A DNA stretch of 10,822 nucleotides from JBLMYQ01 sp050260055. GTDB lineage: Bacteria > Bacillota > Clostridia > Acetivibrionales > UBA4821. The first letter of the stretch is position 1. Each line of letters opens with the position of its first letter. Below, in pieces: positions 1 through 5,891 of the stretch. Under the pieces are notes generated by a model that worked only from the letters and a program-made list of their open reading frames with translations, did not search any database and was not told where the DNA came from. A program made the position numbers and the translations under genes. The stretch lies in assembly GCA_050260055.1 (NCBI GenBank), contig JBLNBO010000010.1:1-10822 (forward strand), in the 5' to 3' direction.

Positions 1-139
1 CTCCTAATGCAAAATAATACTTTGTTCCATCTGTTGTAAATGCTTTTGTTTCATCTCCAAAATCAATAAATTTCTTTTTATCTTTATATTCTTTCTCTAC
101 GCTTTCTTTATCCATATAACCGCACGCTTGACATTTCAT
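1..139 (-). CDS. Small CxxC protein, 3' end outside the window
   Basis: The first 46 residues are visible, starting MKCQACGYMDKES, and the frame runs off the left edge without a stop. The CQAC pair near the N-terminus looks like half of a zinc ribbon, but the partner cysteines would lie outside the window. The ATG overlaps the stop of the preceding 34-residue gene (ATGA), and a GGGAGG ribosome binding site sits about 7 bases upstream inside that gene, so the two are translationally coupled. Function is not recognisable. It is the last visible member of the leftward early operon. Confidence 0.6.
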   Translation of the reverse strand, partial: MKCQACGYMDKESVEKEYKDKKKFIDFGDETKAFTTDGTKYYFALG

Positions 140-240
140 TTAATCGCCTCCCAATTCTCTTTTACTACTTCCTCTATCTGTTCATCACTTAGGTCTTTTA
201 AGTTATTCGCTAACTCTTGTAATAATTCTGGGTATTCCAT
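136..240 (-). CDS. 34-residue acidic small protein
   Basis: This very short gene begins MEYPELLQELANNLKDLSDE and is rich in Glu and Leu, so it is probably helical. Its GGGGAG ribosome binding site overlaps the stop codon of the methyltransferase gene (stop 242-244), and its own TGA overlaps the next ATG. This coupling on both sides is the main evidence that it is translated. No family is recognised. It could be a phage accessory microprotein, or simply a translational link between its neighbours. Confidence 0.55.
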   Translation of the reverse strand: MEYPELLQELANNLKDLSDEQIEEVVKENWEAIK

Positions 241-241
241 G

Positions 242-1012
242 TTATCTCCCCATTTCAATATCATGTATTGCTTTTAGTATTGGATATACTTGTTGTGGTA
301 CTACTGCATTTCCTAAGCATTTAATTCTGTCCACCCCTTCGGAAATCCCATCATCGTTTCTATGTATTCCGCTGATTGGTTCACTGTAAGTCCAAGATAT
401 TGCGGATAATATGTTATTCTGTTCTGTGAGCCATTTTTTATAGTTTTCATAATTGATGTCTGTACATCTGATTTGTTTGTCATTTTCCAAGCTACTCCAT
501 CTGATGCTAGAGGTGTGGGCAATAATAAATAGTCTTTCTCGTCTATGTAATGCTCCAACCCAACTTGCTCGTATAGTACACCATCCAACATCATACCCCA
601 ATCCGTGCAAATCTCTAAGTATTCCTCTAAAAAATTGTCCATGCTCACTTGTGAGCAACCCTGATACATTTTCTCCCAAAATCCATTTTGGGTTAGTCTC
701 GCTAATGATTCTTTTGTACTCTGGCCACAAATCACGTTCATCAGTAGATGCTTTACGTTTTCCAGCAACACTATGAGGTTGGCAAGGGAACCCCCCTGAT
801 AAGAGTGTAATTTCTTCGATTCCTCGTTCTCTAATAGACTCATTTGTAACATCTCTAACATCCCTCCATCTTGGCACGTCTTTCCAATGTTTTTCTAATA
901 CTTTTGTTGGATAATCTGCAAACTCACATTGTCCTACTGTTTTAAATCCTGCCCATTCAGCTGCTAAATCTATTCCACCTATGCCGGTAAATAAACTGAA
1001 ATGTGTTAGCAT
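242..1012 (-). CDS. Phage orphan C5-cytosine DNA methyltransferase
   Basis: It transfers a methyl group from S-adenosylmethionine to C5 of cytosine in DNA. The motifs are in the usual order: FTGIGG (motif I, residues 9-13), GGFPCQ with catalytic Cys77 (motif IV), ENV at 114-116 (motif VI), RRER at 157-160 (motif VIII) and GNAVVPQQ at 234-241 (motif X). At 256 residues it is short, and the target-recognition segment between motifs VIII and X is only about 70 residues. No restriction endonuclease gene is visible nearby, so it is probably an orphan enzyme protecting phage DNA from host restriction. The start ATG lies four bases after the stop of the upstream Cys-rich gene, with a modest GAGGG site. 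The target sequence cannot be predicted. The -1 frame of its 3' part also carries methyltransferase-like motifs (see 313-528). Confidence 0.93.
   Translation of the reverse strand: MLTHFSLFTGIGGIDLAAEWAGFKTVGQCEFADYPTKVLEKHWKDVPRWRDVRDVTNESIRERGIEEITLLSGGFPCQPHSVAGKRKASTDERDLWPEYKRIISETNPKWILGENVSGLLTSEHGQFFRGILRDLHGLGYDVGWCTIRASWVGALHRRERLFIIAHTSSIRWSSLENDKQIRCTDINYENYKKWLTEQNNILSAISWTYSEPISGIHRNDDGISEGVDRIKCLGNAVVPQQVYPILKAIHDIEMGR
313..528 (-). other. Alternative frame with methyltransferase-like motifs
   Basis: A frame shifted relative to the methyltransferase is open here (the whole open frame spans 313-861). It encodes YLLLPTPLASDG and, near its end, YIETMMGFPKGWTELNA before a stop. 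Motifs of the type LPTP-x-AxD and MGFPxGWT are, to my knowledge, typical of the C-terminal part of another group of phage C5 methyltransferases. The annotated frame uses the same bases for RNDDGISEGVDRIKCLGNA, which also looks conserved. The upstream part of the open frame is simply a shadow. It may be a relic of an ancestral frameshift, or a product of frameshifting. I do not call it a separate gene. Confidence 0.3.
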
Positions 1013-1016
1013 ATCA

Positions 1017-1196
1017 TCACACCCTCACGTCTATTGTTGTTTTAGCCTCAAATACCTCTTTGTATGTATCCTCGTTGCATTCCTCTTTACTTAAACACTT
1101 GCCCTCTTGCTCATACTTGCAGTTTCCGTTAAACTTGTTGCATTTGTATATTGGGTATGTTGGATATATAAAATATCCGCTTATTTCTTTACTCAT
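1017..1196 (-). CDS. 59-residue Cys-rich small protein
   Basis: It starts MSKEISGYFIYPTYPIYKC and contains four cysteines at positions 19, 26, 34 and 40 (pattern C-x6-C-x7-C-x5-C), suggesting a small zinc-binding or CCCH-like fold. The ATG overlaps the stop of the upstream replication gene as ATGA, with a GGGGAGG ribosome binding site a few bases upstream, which is strong evidence for coupled translation. It lies directly before the methyltransferase gene. No specific family or function is recognised. Confidence 0.7.
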   Translation of the reverse strand: MSKEISGYFIYPTYPIYKCNKFNGNCKYEQEGKCLSKEECNEDTYKEVFEAKTTIDVRV

Positions 1197-2002
1197 ATAG
1201 CCTCCCCCTTCATATTTTTATACATTTCTTTTAGTTCTTCGGGGCTTTCAACTTCTTCCCTATTCTCTACTCTTTTCTCTCTAACTTCCTTCATTACTTC
1301 CTCGTAATTCGTTTCTCTTTGCGTAAAGTTACAGAATCCGTTCTTTTTCGGCTTTACTTCTTTTTCGTTTAGGTAACTCTCGAACTTGTTACTAAATAGT
1401 GTTTCTGGTCTTAGATACTTTTCCCATTCTGTGCCTGTCCAACTTTTAACCTTTTTATCAATAACTGTTTTAAAATCTTCTAAGGTATATTTTTCATTCC
1501 AACGTGCCTTTATTAAATCCTTTGTTTTATTAGACGTATGTTTATAAGATGATTTTGTTTTTAGGTTTAGATAATCAATAATTTCTTGATAAGGTATATA
1601 TTTATATTCATATGTATTATTAAATGTATTATTATCTTTGACTTTTTCGTCAATAGGGTATTGATTATTTTGTGTATAGGTATTGACTTTTTCGTCAATA
1701 GGGTGTGGATAATTTTGATTGAGTGATATGCACCTATTTAATATCTCTTTAGTACCTTCTTTATATTGAAAATTCACTATTATGTATTTTTTGTTTTGTA
1801 GGCTAGAAATCCATCTGCTTATTGTAGCTTTATCAACGCCGTATAATGTTGCAAAATATTGATTACCAGCCCAACAAAATCCCTTTTCGTTGCATAGTGC
1901 TGTTATTTCTCCGTAAAGTAATTTTGCATTTGGAACAATATCTTTGTCATATCTAACATTTGCAGGTATTATTGCGTAATAGTTTTTGTTTTCTTCCGTC
2001 AT
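1193..2002 (-). CDS. Phage replication protein (replisome-organiser type, Phg_2220_C-like C-terminus)
   Basis: Proteins of this kind bind the phage origin and load the host helicase. Residues 1-90 look like a winged-helix domain of the phage replication type, with a helix-turn-helix around FATLYGVDKATISRWISSLQ (50-69). Residues 138-212 match the conserved phage C-terminal domain: IIDYLNLKT, then TKDLIKARWNEKYTLEDF, then YLRPETLFSNKFESYLN. The linker between them carries a duplicated PIDEKV peptide, produced by two long direct repeats in the DNA (1638-1704), with a perfect DnaA box alongside. An origin inside the initiator gene is common in such phages. An AGGGGG ribosome binding site precedes the ATG. 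The C-terminal 40 residues are charged and low-complexity. Confidence 0.85.
   Translation of the reverse strand: MTEENKNYYAIIPANVRYDKDIVPNAKLLYGEITALCNEKGFCWAGNQYFATLYGVDKATISRWISSLQNKKYIIVNFQYKEGTKEILNRCISLNQNYPHPIDEKVNTYTQNNQYPIDEKVKDNNTFNNTYEYKYIPYQEIIDYLNLKTKSSYKHTSNKTKDLIKARWNEKYTLEDFKTVIDKKVKSWTGTEWEKYLRPETLFSNKFESYLNEKEVKPKKNGFCNFTQRETNYEEVMKEVREKRVENREEVESPEELKEMYKNMKGEAI
1638..1712. repeat. Putative phage replication origin: two 22-bp repeats plus DnaA box
   Basis: Two identical 22-bp copies lie at 1638-1659 and 1683-1704, 45 bp apart. Each begins TTGACTTTTTCGTCAA, an inverted pair TTGAC/GTCAA around six bases, followed by TAGGGT. Similarity continues about 13 bases beyond each repeat. 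The right copy runs directly into TGTGGATAA (1704-1712), the exact reverse complement of the DnaA box TTATCCACA. The repeats fall in the linker region of the phage replication gene, where initiator-binding iterons are expected. Confidence 0.65.
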
Positions 2003-2030
2003 ACAACAACCCCCTACTCTTTTATATAAA

Positions 2031-2108
2031 TCAAAAGGTTACGAATAAGCCTATTTGCATAGACCTAAACGCAACCTTATTTATCTTTGTGTATGTATTA
2101 TTTGTCAT
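2031..2108 (-). CDS. 25-residue leader-type open frame
   Basis: A short open frame (MTNNTYTKINKVAFRSMQIG, then LFVTF) follows a good GGAGG ribosome binding site with normal spacing. Most of it lies inside a long stem-loop (2035-2078) just upstream of the replication gene. It could be a leader peptide whose translation opens or closes that hairpin, or a chance open frame beside a real ribosome binding site. No homology is recognised. Confidence 0.4.
   Translation of the reverse strand: MTNNTYTKINKVAFRSMQIGLFVTF
2035..2078 (-). promoter_or_regulatory. Long RNA hairpin with GCAA tetraloop in the leader of the replication gene
   Basis: Read as minus-strand RNA, two 20-base arms (2059-2078 and 2035-2054) pair with 15 Watson-Crick pairs, three G-U wobbles and two U-U mismatches around a GCAA loop of the GNRA type. 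Wobbles that hold in the RNA but not in duplex DNA favour an RNA structure. The hairpin is followed by TTTTGATTT only if the final arm bases are counted, so terminator activity is possible but weak. It lies about 30 bases before the start of the replication gene. Confidence 0.55.
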
Positions 2109-2222
2109 TAGTGTAACCTCCTAACCCTTTTAGTTGGTCTTATCCCTGTTGACAGTTGTCCTACATATTGCTAAAATAAACATGGGTATAAAAAACTTGT
2201 CCAAGTGATTTATTTACCCTTT

Positions 2223-2252
2223 GAGGGAAGAGTATCGCACACTCTATCCCTC
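2223..2252 (-). other. Stem-loop over the stop codon of the coiled-coil gene
   Basis: GAGGGA(T)AGAGT pairs with ACTCTTCCCTC across a 7-base loop, giving an 11-bp stem with one bulged base. The TAG stop of the coiled-coil gene is inside the stem. No U-run follows on the minus strand, so it is more likely an mRNA processing or stability element than an intrinsic terminator. The rest of 2109-2222 shows no gene. Confidence 0.4.
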
Positions 2253-2807
2253 TTTCATTCTTTGTATTAGTTGTTCTATATCTTTTGATATTAATGTATG
2301 TTTTCCATCGCAAAACTTTAATAATGTTTTTTTAACTATATCCAACATCTCCAAGCACTCTTTGTTCTTATTTGTTAACTGCTCTATTAGACTATTGGCT
2401 TCAATTATTGTTTCTTGTAAAAATTTAGCATCATTTAAAATATGCCCTAATAATTTATTGTCTTTTACTGCTTGTTCTATATCTTCTTTAAAAATGTAGT
2501 TTGCTTTCACAGTTTCTTGTTTCAGCCTCTCGTTTTCTTCTTTTAACTGCTCTATTTGTTCCTCTTGTTCAACATTTTCTTTTGTAAGTTTGCCATATTC
2601 GGATTTTAAATATTCAATACTATTACCTAACATTTCAATTGATTTTTTATGCTTTTCTACATCTACCTCTAACCCCTCATATTCATTTACTGCTTTTACC
2701 AAATAATCTGCTTGCTCTTTTTCAATATTAAGCCATCCTAAATATTTATCATCTAAATACAATAAGTAAACTTGGTCTGATTCATCATGTTTTGCTCTTA
2801 ATTCCAC
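2244..2807 (-). CDS. Phage coiled-coil protein of unknown function
   Basis: This 187-residue protein starts at GTG (MELRAKHDESDQVYLLYLDD), with AAAGGAGG 9 bases upstream deciding the start. After a short N-terminal beta-like segment (residues 10-30, ending YLGWLNIEKEQ), residues 40-105 are a strong coiled coil (KENVEQEEQIEQLKEENERL) and 115-165 a second helical stretch. There is no membrane segment and no catalytic motif. Its position in the early operon between a winged-helix protein and the replication gene suggests a replication or host-takeover accessory, but that is only inference. Confidence 0.75.
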   Translation of the reverse strand: MELRAKHDESDQVYLLYLDDKYLGWLNIEKEQADYLVKAVNEYEGLEVDVEKHKKSIEMLGNSIEYLKSEYGKLTKENVEQEEQIEQLKEENERLKQETVKANYIFKEDIEQAVKDNKLLGHILNDAKFLQETIIEANSLIEQLTNKNKECLEMLDIVKKTLLKFCDGKHTLISKDIEQLIQRMKEG

Positions 2808-2833
2808 TCTACTCTACCTCCTTTATAGTAGCC

Positions 2834-3169
2834 TCAAATTCCAAAACATTCTTTTAATATTTTATTATGTTTTTCTTCTGCAACTTTGTATATGTCAAGC
2901 TCTTTTCCTTTTTCAGTTAAGCAATATCCCCAATATGGTGGATATACTCCATCATCCCATTCAGGGTCTGGTGACAAGTTAACACATTTCAATTCAAGTA
3001 ATTCTTCTTTCTTAAGTTCATTAACTATTTTCTTTACTTGATACCTACTTGTTTTGAGATAGTTGGCAACCTCTACTAAACTTATTCCCCCTATCGGGCT
3101 CATAATGTCAAGTGAAGCATTTATAAATACTCTTAAAACTTCATCTCTAGTAACTTTTTTATATTCCAT
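2834..3169 (-). CDS. Winged-helix DNA-binding phage protein
   Basis: This 111-residue protein has a helix-turn-helix at residues 31-56 (VEVANYLKTSRYQVKKIVNE) followed by a wing-like segment ending PPYWGYCLTEKGKEL, where TEKG is the usual end of a winged-helix domain. It probably binds DNA as a small regulator. A GAGGTGAT ribosome binding site overlaps the stop of the Cys-rich microprotein just upstream. The target is unknown; early-gene regulation is plausible from context. Confidence 0.75.
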   Translation of the reverse strand: MEYKKVTRDEVLRVFINASLDIMSPIGGISLVEVANYLKTSRYQVKKIVNELKKEELLELKCVNLSPDPEWDDGVYPPYWGYCLTEKGKELDIYKVAEEKHNKILKECFGI

Positions 3170-3173
3170 TCCA

Positions 3174-3272
3174 TCACCTCATATTCTTTTGACATTTCAA
3201 TGCTAACTCTCTGTTTTCACAACATTGTTCTCGTTTACTACATTTATTACAATTCTTTCTTTTCATTTTCAT
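3174..3272 (-). CDS. 32-residue Cys-rich microprotein
   Basis: It reads MKMKRKNCNKCSKREQCCEN and then RELALKCQKNMR, with five cysteines (8, 11, 17, 18, 27) in a CxxC-x5-CC-x8-C pattern that could bind one zinc ion. The ATG overlaps the stop of the upstream gene (ATGA), and GGAG lies at normal distance. It is lysine-rich, so nucleic-acid or protein binding is plausible. The function is unknown. Confidence 0.55.
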   Translation of the reverse strand: MKMKRKNCNKCSKREQCCENRELALKCQKNMR

Positions 3273-3430
3273 TTCATATTCTCCTTTATAGGTCTAACTC
3301 TTATATATGCTGTTAGCCCATATTTTGTTTTTAATTCTTCTACTCTTTTATTTGCTAAATTATAATCATAATAAATGCTGTCTATGTCTGTTACATTGCC
3401 TTTCTCTACACAAACTACACTAATATTCAT
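3269..3430 (-). CDS. 53-residue small phage protein
   Basis: I place the start at ATG 3430 (MNISVVCVEKGNVTDIDSI), because it overlaps the stop of the upstream LysM gene as ATGA and has AAAGGA upstream. An in-frame codon further upstream would extend it by 14 residues into that gene and lacks its own site. The sequence suggests a small alpha/beta fold with a strand, a helix (NLANKRVEELKTKYG) and a strand (AYIRVRPI). It ends IKENMK, nearly the same as the VKENMK end of the upstream gene; the matching DNA marks a duplicated coupling site. The function is unknown. Confidence 0.6.
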   Translation of the reverse strand: MNISVVCVEKGNVTDIDSIYYDYNLANKRVEELKTKYGLTAYIRVRPIKENMK

Positions 3431-3729
3431 TTCATATTTTCCTTTACTGGTATTTCTATTTCCTCTCCCCACTTCGGCTCGTATTTCTTGCCATACATTC
3501 CGTTATGCTTCCTTATCTCGTATACCTCTCTATTTAGGTCATTACTGATATAGTTTTCATTAGCTATCTCAAATAGCCCTTGCCCTTCTTGTAGTACTAC
3601 TTTCTTATACTGTACTGGTGCATCTGCTTTAACTGATAGGGTTATAATTAGTGTTATTATTAAAGCTATTGTTAATGTTAATCCTATACAGGCTATATTC
3701 CACCTTTTTCTATTAACACATTTATACAT
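3427..3729 (-). CDS. Membrane-anchored LysM-like protein (YneA-like)
   Basis: This 100-residue protein has one N-terminal membrane segment (about residues 11-33, IACIGLTLTIALIITLIITL) followed outside by a LysM-like domain: VVLQEGQGLFEIANENYI ... WGEEIEIPV. This architecture matches YneA, the SOS-induced inhibitor of cell division in Bacillus, so a phage function in blocking host division or acting at the cell wall is possible. The ATG at 3729 is chosen because AAGGAGGA lies 7 bases upstream; an in-frame TTG at 3735 is too close to that site. Identity as a true YneA homologue is uncertain, since the LysM part is divergent. Confidence 0.65.
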   Translation of the reverse strand: MYKCVNRKRWNIACIGLTLTIALIITLIITLSVKADAPVQYKKVVLQEGQGLFEIANENYISNDLNREVYEIRKHNGMYGKKYEPKWGEEIEIPVKENMK

Positions 3730-3731
3730 AA

Positions 3732-3980
3732 TCAATCCTCCTTAAATACGTGCAATATCTCGCCTTCACTCGTAAAAGATTCTGCAAAAGATACCCTGCC
3801 ACCACGCGTTATTATAAACCATGCTGTGTAGTTATCATCATCACTTTCAGCATAAAGCAAATCGTGAATTGTATCATTTTTACTAAGACCTATATAGTAA
3901 TTATGGTTATAGTAGGATATTTCTGGTATATGTTTAAATTCATTAGCTTTTATTCCGTTATATTTTTTAAAAAAGTCCAT
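3732..3980 (-). CDS. 82-residue hypothetical protein
   Basis: It begins MDFFKKYNGIKANEFKHIPE and is rich in Tyr, Asp and Glu. The central part looks like a beta-sheet fold (NYYIGLSKNDTIHDLLYAES, then YTAWFIITRGGRVSFAESF). There is no membrane segment and no recognised motif. AAAGGAGAAAG lies at normal spacing before the ATG. Its stop is two bases before the ATG of the YneA-like gene, indicating co-translation. Confidence 0.6.
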   Translation of the reverse strand: MDFFKKYNGIKANEFKHIPEISYYNHNYYIGLSKNDTIHDLLYAESDDDNYTAWFIITRGGRVSFAESFTSEGEILHVFKED

Positions 3981-4006
3981 TTTAGCTTTCTCCTTTCGGG
4001 GGGATT

Positions 4007-4033
4007 TAGGAGAGGTTTTGCTGTCCTCCCCTA
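4007..4033 (-). other. Intergenic mRNA stem-loop after the Gp3-like gene
   Basis: TAGGGGAGG and CCTCTCCTA form a 9-bp stem with one G-U pair around a 9-base loop, directly after the stop at 4039. No U-run follows on the minus strand, so it may adjust mRNA levels or stability between the Gp3-like gene and the small downstream genes rather than terminate fully. Confidence 0.4.
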
Positions 4034-4038
4034 TGAAG

Positions 4039-4956
4039 TTATTTTTTGTTTAATACTTCTATTGCATTTTTATATTGTTCTTGTGTTAGTTCCCTAAAAT
4101 CCTCTACTTGATAAAACTCTAGCATTTTTGCCTTATCTGCACCTTTTTCATCTGCTAATTTATCAAGTTCTTCTGCCTCATCTTGTGTAATCATTTCTAC
4201 CTCAACAACAAATTCCTCGTCATCATCATCTAGTATAAATGGCTCTTGTTGCTTACTTTCGCTTAACATCTTAAACTTTTCGGATACATCAATTAGATTT
4301 GCAAACTCTGGGCTTTCTTCTATGCCTCGCTGCGTTTTTGCCTCTAGCGAGTATTGATTATAAAACTCGCCCATCGTGGTATCTATGTTAATACTCATTA
4401 CATATACTTTCTTTTGGAATTGCTTACCGTCTTTGTGTACTACTGCACTATGTTCTTGTAATACTAGCTTTAATGGTATGAATGATATTTTACGCCCTGT
4501 CATAGCTAAAATCATACCGATAGCATTATTTAGATTTACTATTGAGTTCCAGCTTGAAGTCCATATTTGATATACACCGAATCCGCTTACTTTAGGTAGT
4601 AGTACATTTAATATTCCTATTGGTTTACAGCCTTTACATTCGGGTGCATCAGGCGTACATTCCTTTTCTATCATTTGACCGTTTTCCATACAGCTTGCAC
4701 AGTTTCCGTCACCCTTACACAATAACCCTGTTTGACCATACTTTTTGCGATACTGCGGAAATACTGCCTCTAAATCATTTATTGGAAACATGATGTCTAA
4801 CTCTGTTGGTTCTTCTCCATATATTGCTTTCACTTCTTCCGGCACTACAAAATATTTTGTCTGAACTGGTGCGCCATTTTTTGATTCGTCTTTCTTACCT
4901 AGCTTTATTTTTCCTAGTCTTGGTAACCGTTTAAAATCACTTAATCCCTTTATCAT
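4039..4956 (-). CDS. Gp3-like / recombination-directionality-factor-like phage protein
   Basis: This 305-residue protein resembles the Gp3 family, named after the phiC31 protein that lets a large serine integrase run the excision reaction. The resemblance is in the N-terminal KGLSDFKRLPRLGKIKLG, the stretch YFVVPEEVKAIYGEEPTELD, IMFPINDLEAVFPQYRKKYG, the Cys cluster (C80, C86, C89, C100, C107, C110, probably zinc-binding) and GVYQIWTSSWNSIVNLNNAI followed by IPLKL. Residues 241-254 are acidic, and the C-terminal 45 residues look like a small helical domain. AAGGGGGAA precedes the ATG. No integrase is in the window, so the directionality role is inferred from the family. Other members may have replication-related roles. 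Confidence 0.65.
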   Translation of the reverse strand: MIKGLSDFKRLPRLGKIKLGKKDESKNGAPVQTKYFVVPEEVKAIYGEEPTELDIMFPINDLEAVFPQYRKKYGQTGLLCKGDGNCASCMENGQMIEKECTPDAPECKGCKPIGILNVLLPKVSGFGVYQIWTSSWNSIVNLNNAIGMILAMTGRKISFIPLKLVLQEHSAVVHKDGKQFQKKVYVMSINIDTTMGEFYNQYSLEAKTQRGIEESPEFANLIDVSEKFKMLSESKQQEPFILDDDDEEFVVEVEMITQDEAEELDKLADEKGADKAKMLEFYQVEDFRELTQEQYKNAIEVLNKK

Positions 4957-4968
4957 TTTTATTCCCCC

Positions 4969-5085
4969 TTATCTGCATTCTTTGCAGTTGCCCATATATT
5001 TTTCTTCCTCACTTACTAATTCATTACCACAGTTACAAAATATTTGTTCGTTTAACTCTGTATAGTTTTCAATTAAATTATCCAT
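4969..5085 (-). CDS. 38-residue zinc-ribbon microprotein
   Basis: It begins MDNLIENYTELNEQIFCNCG and ends GNCKECR. The two cysteine pairs, CxC at 17/19 and CxxC at 34/37, would form a treble-clef or zinc-ribbon knuckle. AAAGGGG lies at normal distance from the ATG, and its stop lies just before the ribosome binding site of the Gp3-like gene. Small zinc proteins like this are common in phage early regions. The function is unknown. Confidence 0.6.
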   Translation of the reverse strand: MDNLIENYTELNEQIFCNCGNELVSEEEKYMGNCKECR

Positions 5086-5160
5086 TTTGTTTCCCCTTTC
5101 TTACTCTTCATTACCCTTATGTCTAAAATTGATTTTTGACCCTTTTTGTGTAAATTTTGC

Positions 5161-5382
5161 CTATTGACACGCTGCTGCTAAACTGATATTATCTTCTTGA
5201 ACAATATTATCTTTTGAATTGGTACTTGTGTCCGCAAGTGCCTTTTCTTTTTCAAAGGTATCTATTGCCTCTATCATGTAGTCAACTCTCCAAGATACAT
5301 CTTTTCCTTGTGCTAAATCTCTCTTTATTACTTCAAATTCCTTTTTTGTTTGTAGTAATGCATCTTTGTAAGTCCATTTCAT
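5161..5382 (-). CDS. 73-residue hypothetical helical protein
   Basis: The start is set at ATG 5382 (MKWTYKDALLQTKKEFEVIK), because GGGAGG lies 8 bases upstream. A further upstream ATG at 5403 overlaps the Cro-like gene and has no better site. Residues 1-50 are predicted helical with regular charged residues; the C-terminus is Asn/Ser/Asp-rich and ends ISLAAACQ. It is the second gene of the leftward operon. No family is recognised. Confidence 0.6.
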   Translation of the reverse strand: MKWTYKDALLQTKKEFEVIKRDLAQGKDVSWRVDYMIEAIDTFEKEKALADTSTNSKDNIVQEDNISLAAACQ

Positions 5383-5395
5383 TTTTATTACCTCC

Positions 5396-5584
5396 CTATT
5401 CATCTAATAAATCTTTTACTTTACAATTTAGATCTTTTGCAATTATTTCGAGTGTTTCCATTTTTATACCTGATTTACTGTAAAACACCCTGTCGATAGT
5501 TGGTCTACTCAATCCAGTTCTTAAACTTAGTTGAACTCTGTTTAGACTTCTCTCTGCGAGTATTACCCTTAATCTATATCTCAT
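5396..5584 (-). CDS. Cro-like XRE-family HTH regulator
   Basis: A 62-residue protein that is almost entirely one Cro/CI-type helix-turn-helix domain: RVILAERSLNRVQLSLRTGL, SRPTIDRVFYSKSGIKMETL, then EIIAKDLNCKVKDLL. AAGGAGG precedes the ATG. It is the first gene read leftward from the 5677-5705 promoter and is divergent from the CI-like gene, the layout of a lysis-lysogeny switch. It probably binds operators between 5585 and 5880. Which of the two regulators holds lysogeny is inferred from position only. Confidence 0.85.
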   Translation of the reverse strand: MRYRLRVILAERSLNRVQLSLRTGLSRPTIDRVFYSKSGIKMETLEIIAKDLNCKVKDLLDE

Positions 5585-5600
5585 TTCACCACCTCCTTAT

Positions 5601-5645
5601 ACATTATTGTATATTGTTAATTAACATTATTGTTAAGTTAATATT
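5601..5645. promoter_or_regulatory. Operator-like repeats before the Cro-like gene
   Basis: A perfect palindrome GTTAATTAAC lies at 5616-5625. ACATTATTGT is repeated exactly at 5601-5610 and 5624-5633, and TTGTTAAGTTAATA follows. These sit in the leader between the leftward promoter and the Cro-like gene, where a repressor site would act. The whole tract is very AT-rich, so some similarity is expected by chance. Confidence 0.4.
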
Positions 5646-5676
5646 ATAAAAAAGTTCACCCGCCTTTGTTATTCAT

Positions 5677-5705
5677 ATATTATCAAATATATTTTTTGTT
5701 GTCAA
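5677..5705 (-). promoter_or_regulatory. Leftward early promoter
   Basis: On the minus strand, TTGACA (5705-5700) and TAATAT (5682-5677) are separated by 17 bp. It would drive the Cro-like gene and the leftward early operon. The 300-bp intergenic stretch 5585-5891 otherwise holds only AT-rich putative operators and the opposing promoter. Confidence 0.65.
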
Positions 5706-5828
5706 CACATTTTTTACAATTTTAAAAATATTTTTTTAGTTTTTGTATATTTACTTTTAGTATATTAACATTTTTGATAATTTATGCATAATTTATTTTT
5801 AATTTTTTATAAAATATCATAAAATGTA

Positions 5829-5858
5829 TTGCATAAAATTAAAATAATATGGTATAAA
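5829..5858 (+). promoter_or_regulatory. Rightward promoter of the CI-like gene
   Basis: TTGCAT (5829-5834) and TATAAA (5853-5858) are 18 bp apart. A second -10 candidate, TATAAT, is at 5865-5870. The ribosome binding site GAAAGGGAG follows at 5874-5882. The -35 is imperfect, as expected for a regulated promoter. Confidence 0.5.
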
Positions 5859-5891
5859 ATAAAGTATAATTATGAAAGGGAGTTGTTCGTT

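Noticed and set aside
313..861. 182-codon minus-strand open frame as an independent gene
   Set aside because: It lies fully inside the methyltransferase, which is intact with all motifs, and its first half is a plain shadow. Only the motif-bearing 3' part is kept, as an observation.
2221..2499. Plus-strand open frame opposite the coiled-coil gene
   Set aside because: It is a shadow of a gene with a good ribosome binding site and operon context, and has no translation signals of its own.
5829..5891. N-terminal extension of the CI-like gene
   Set aside because: It would place the promoter within the gene and lacks a ribosome binding site; TTG 5892 has GGGAG at normal spacing.
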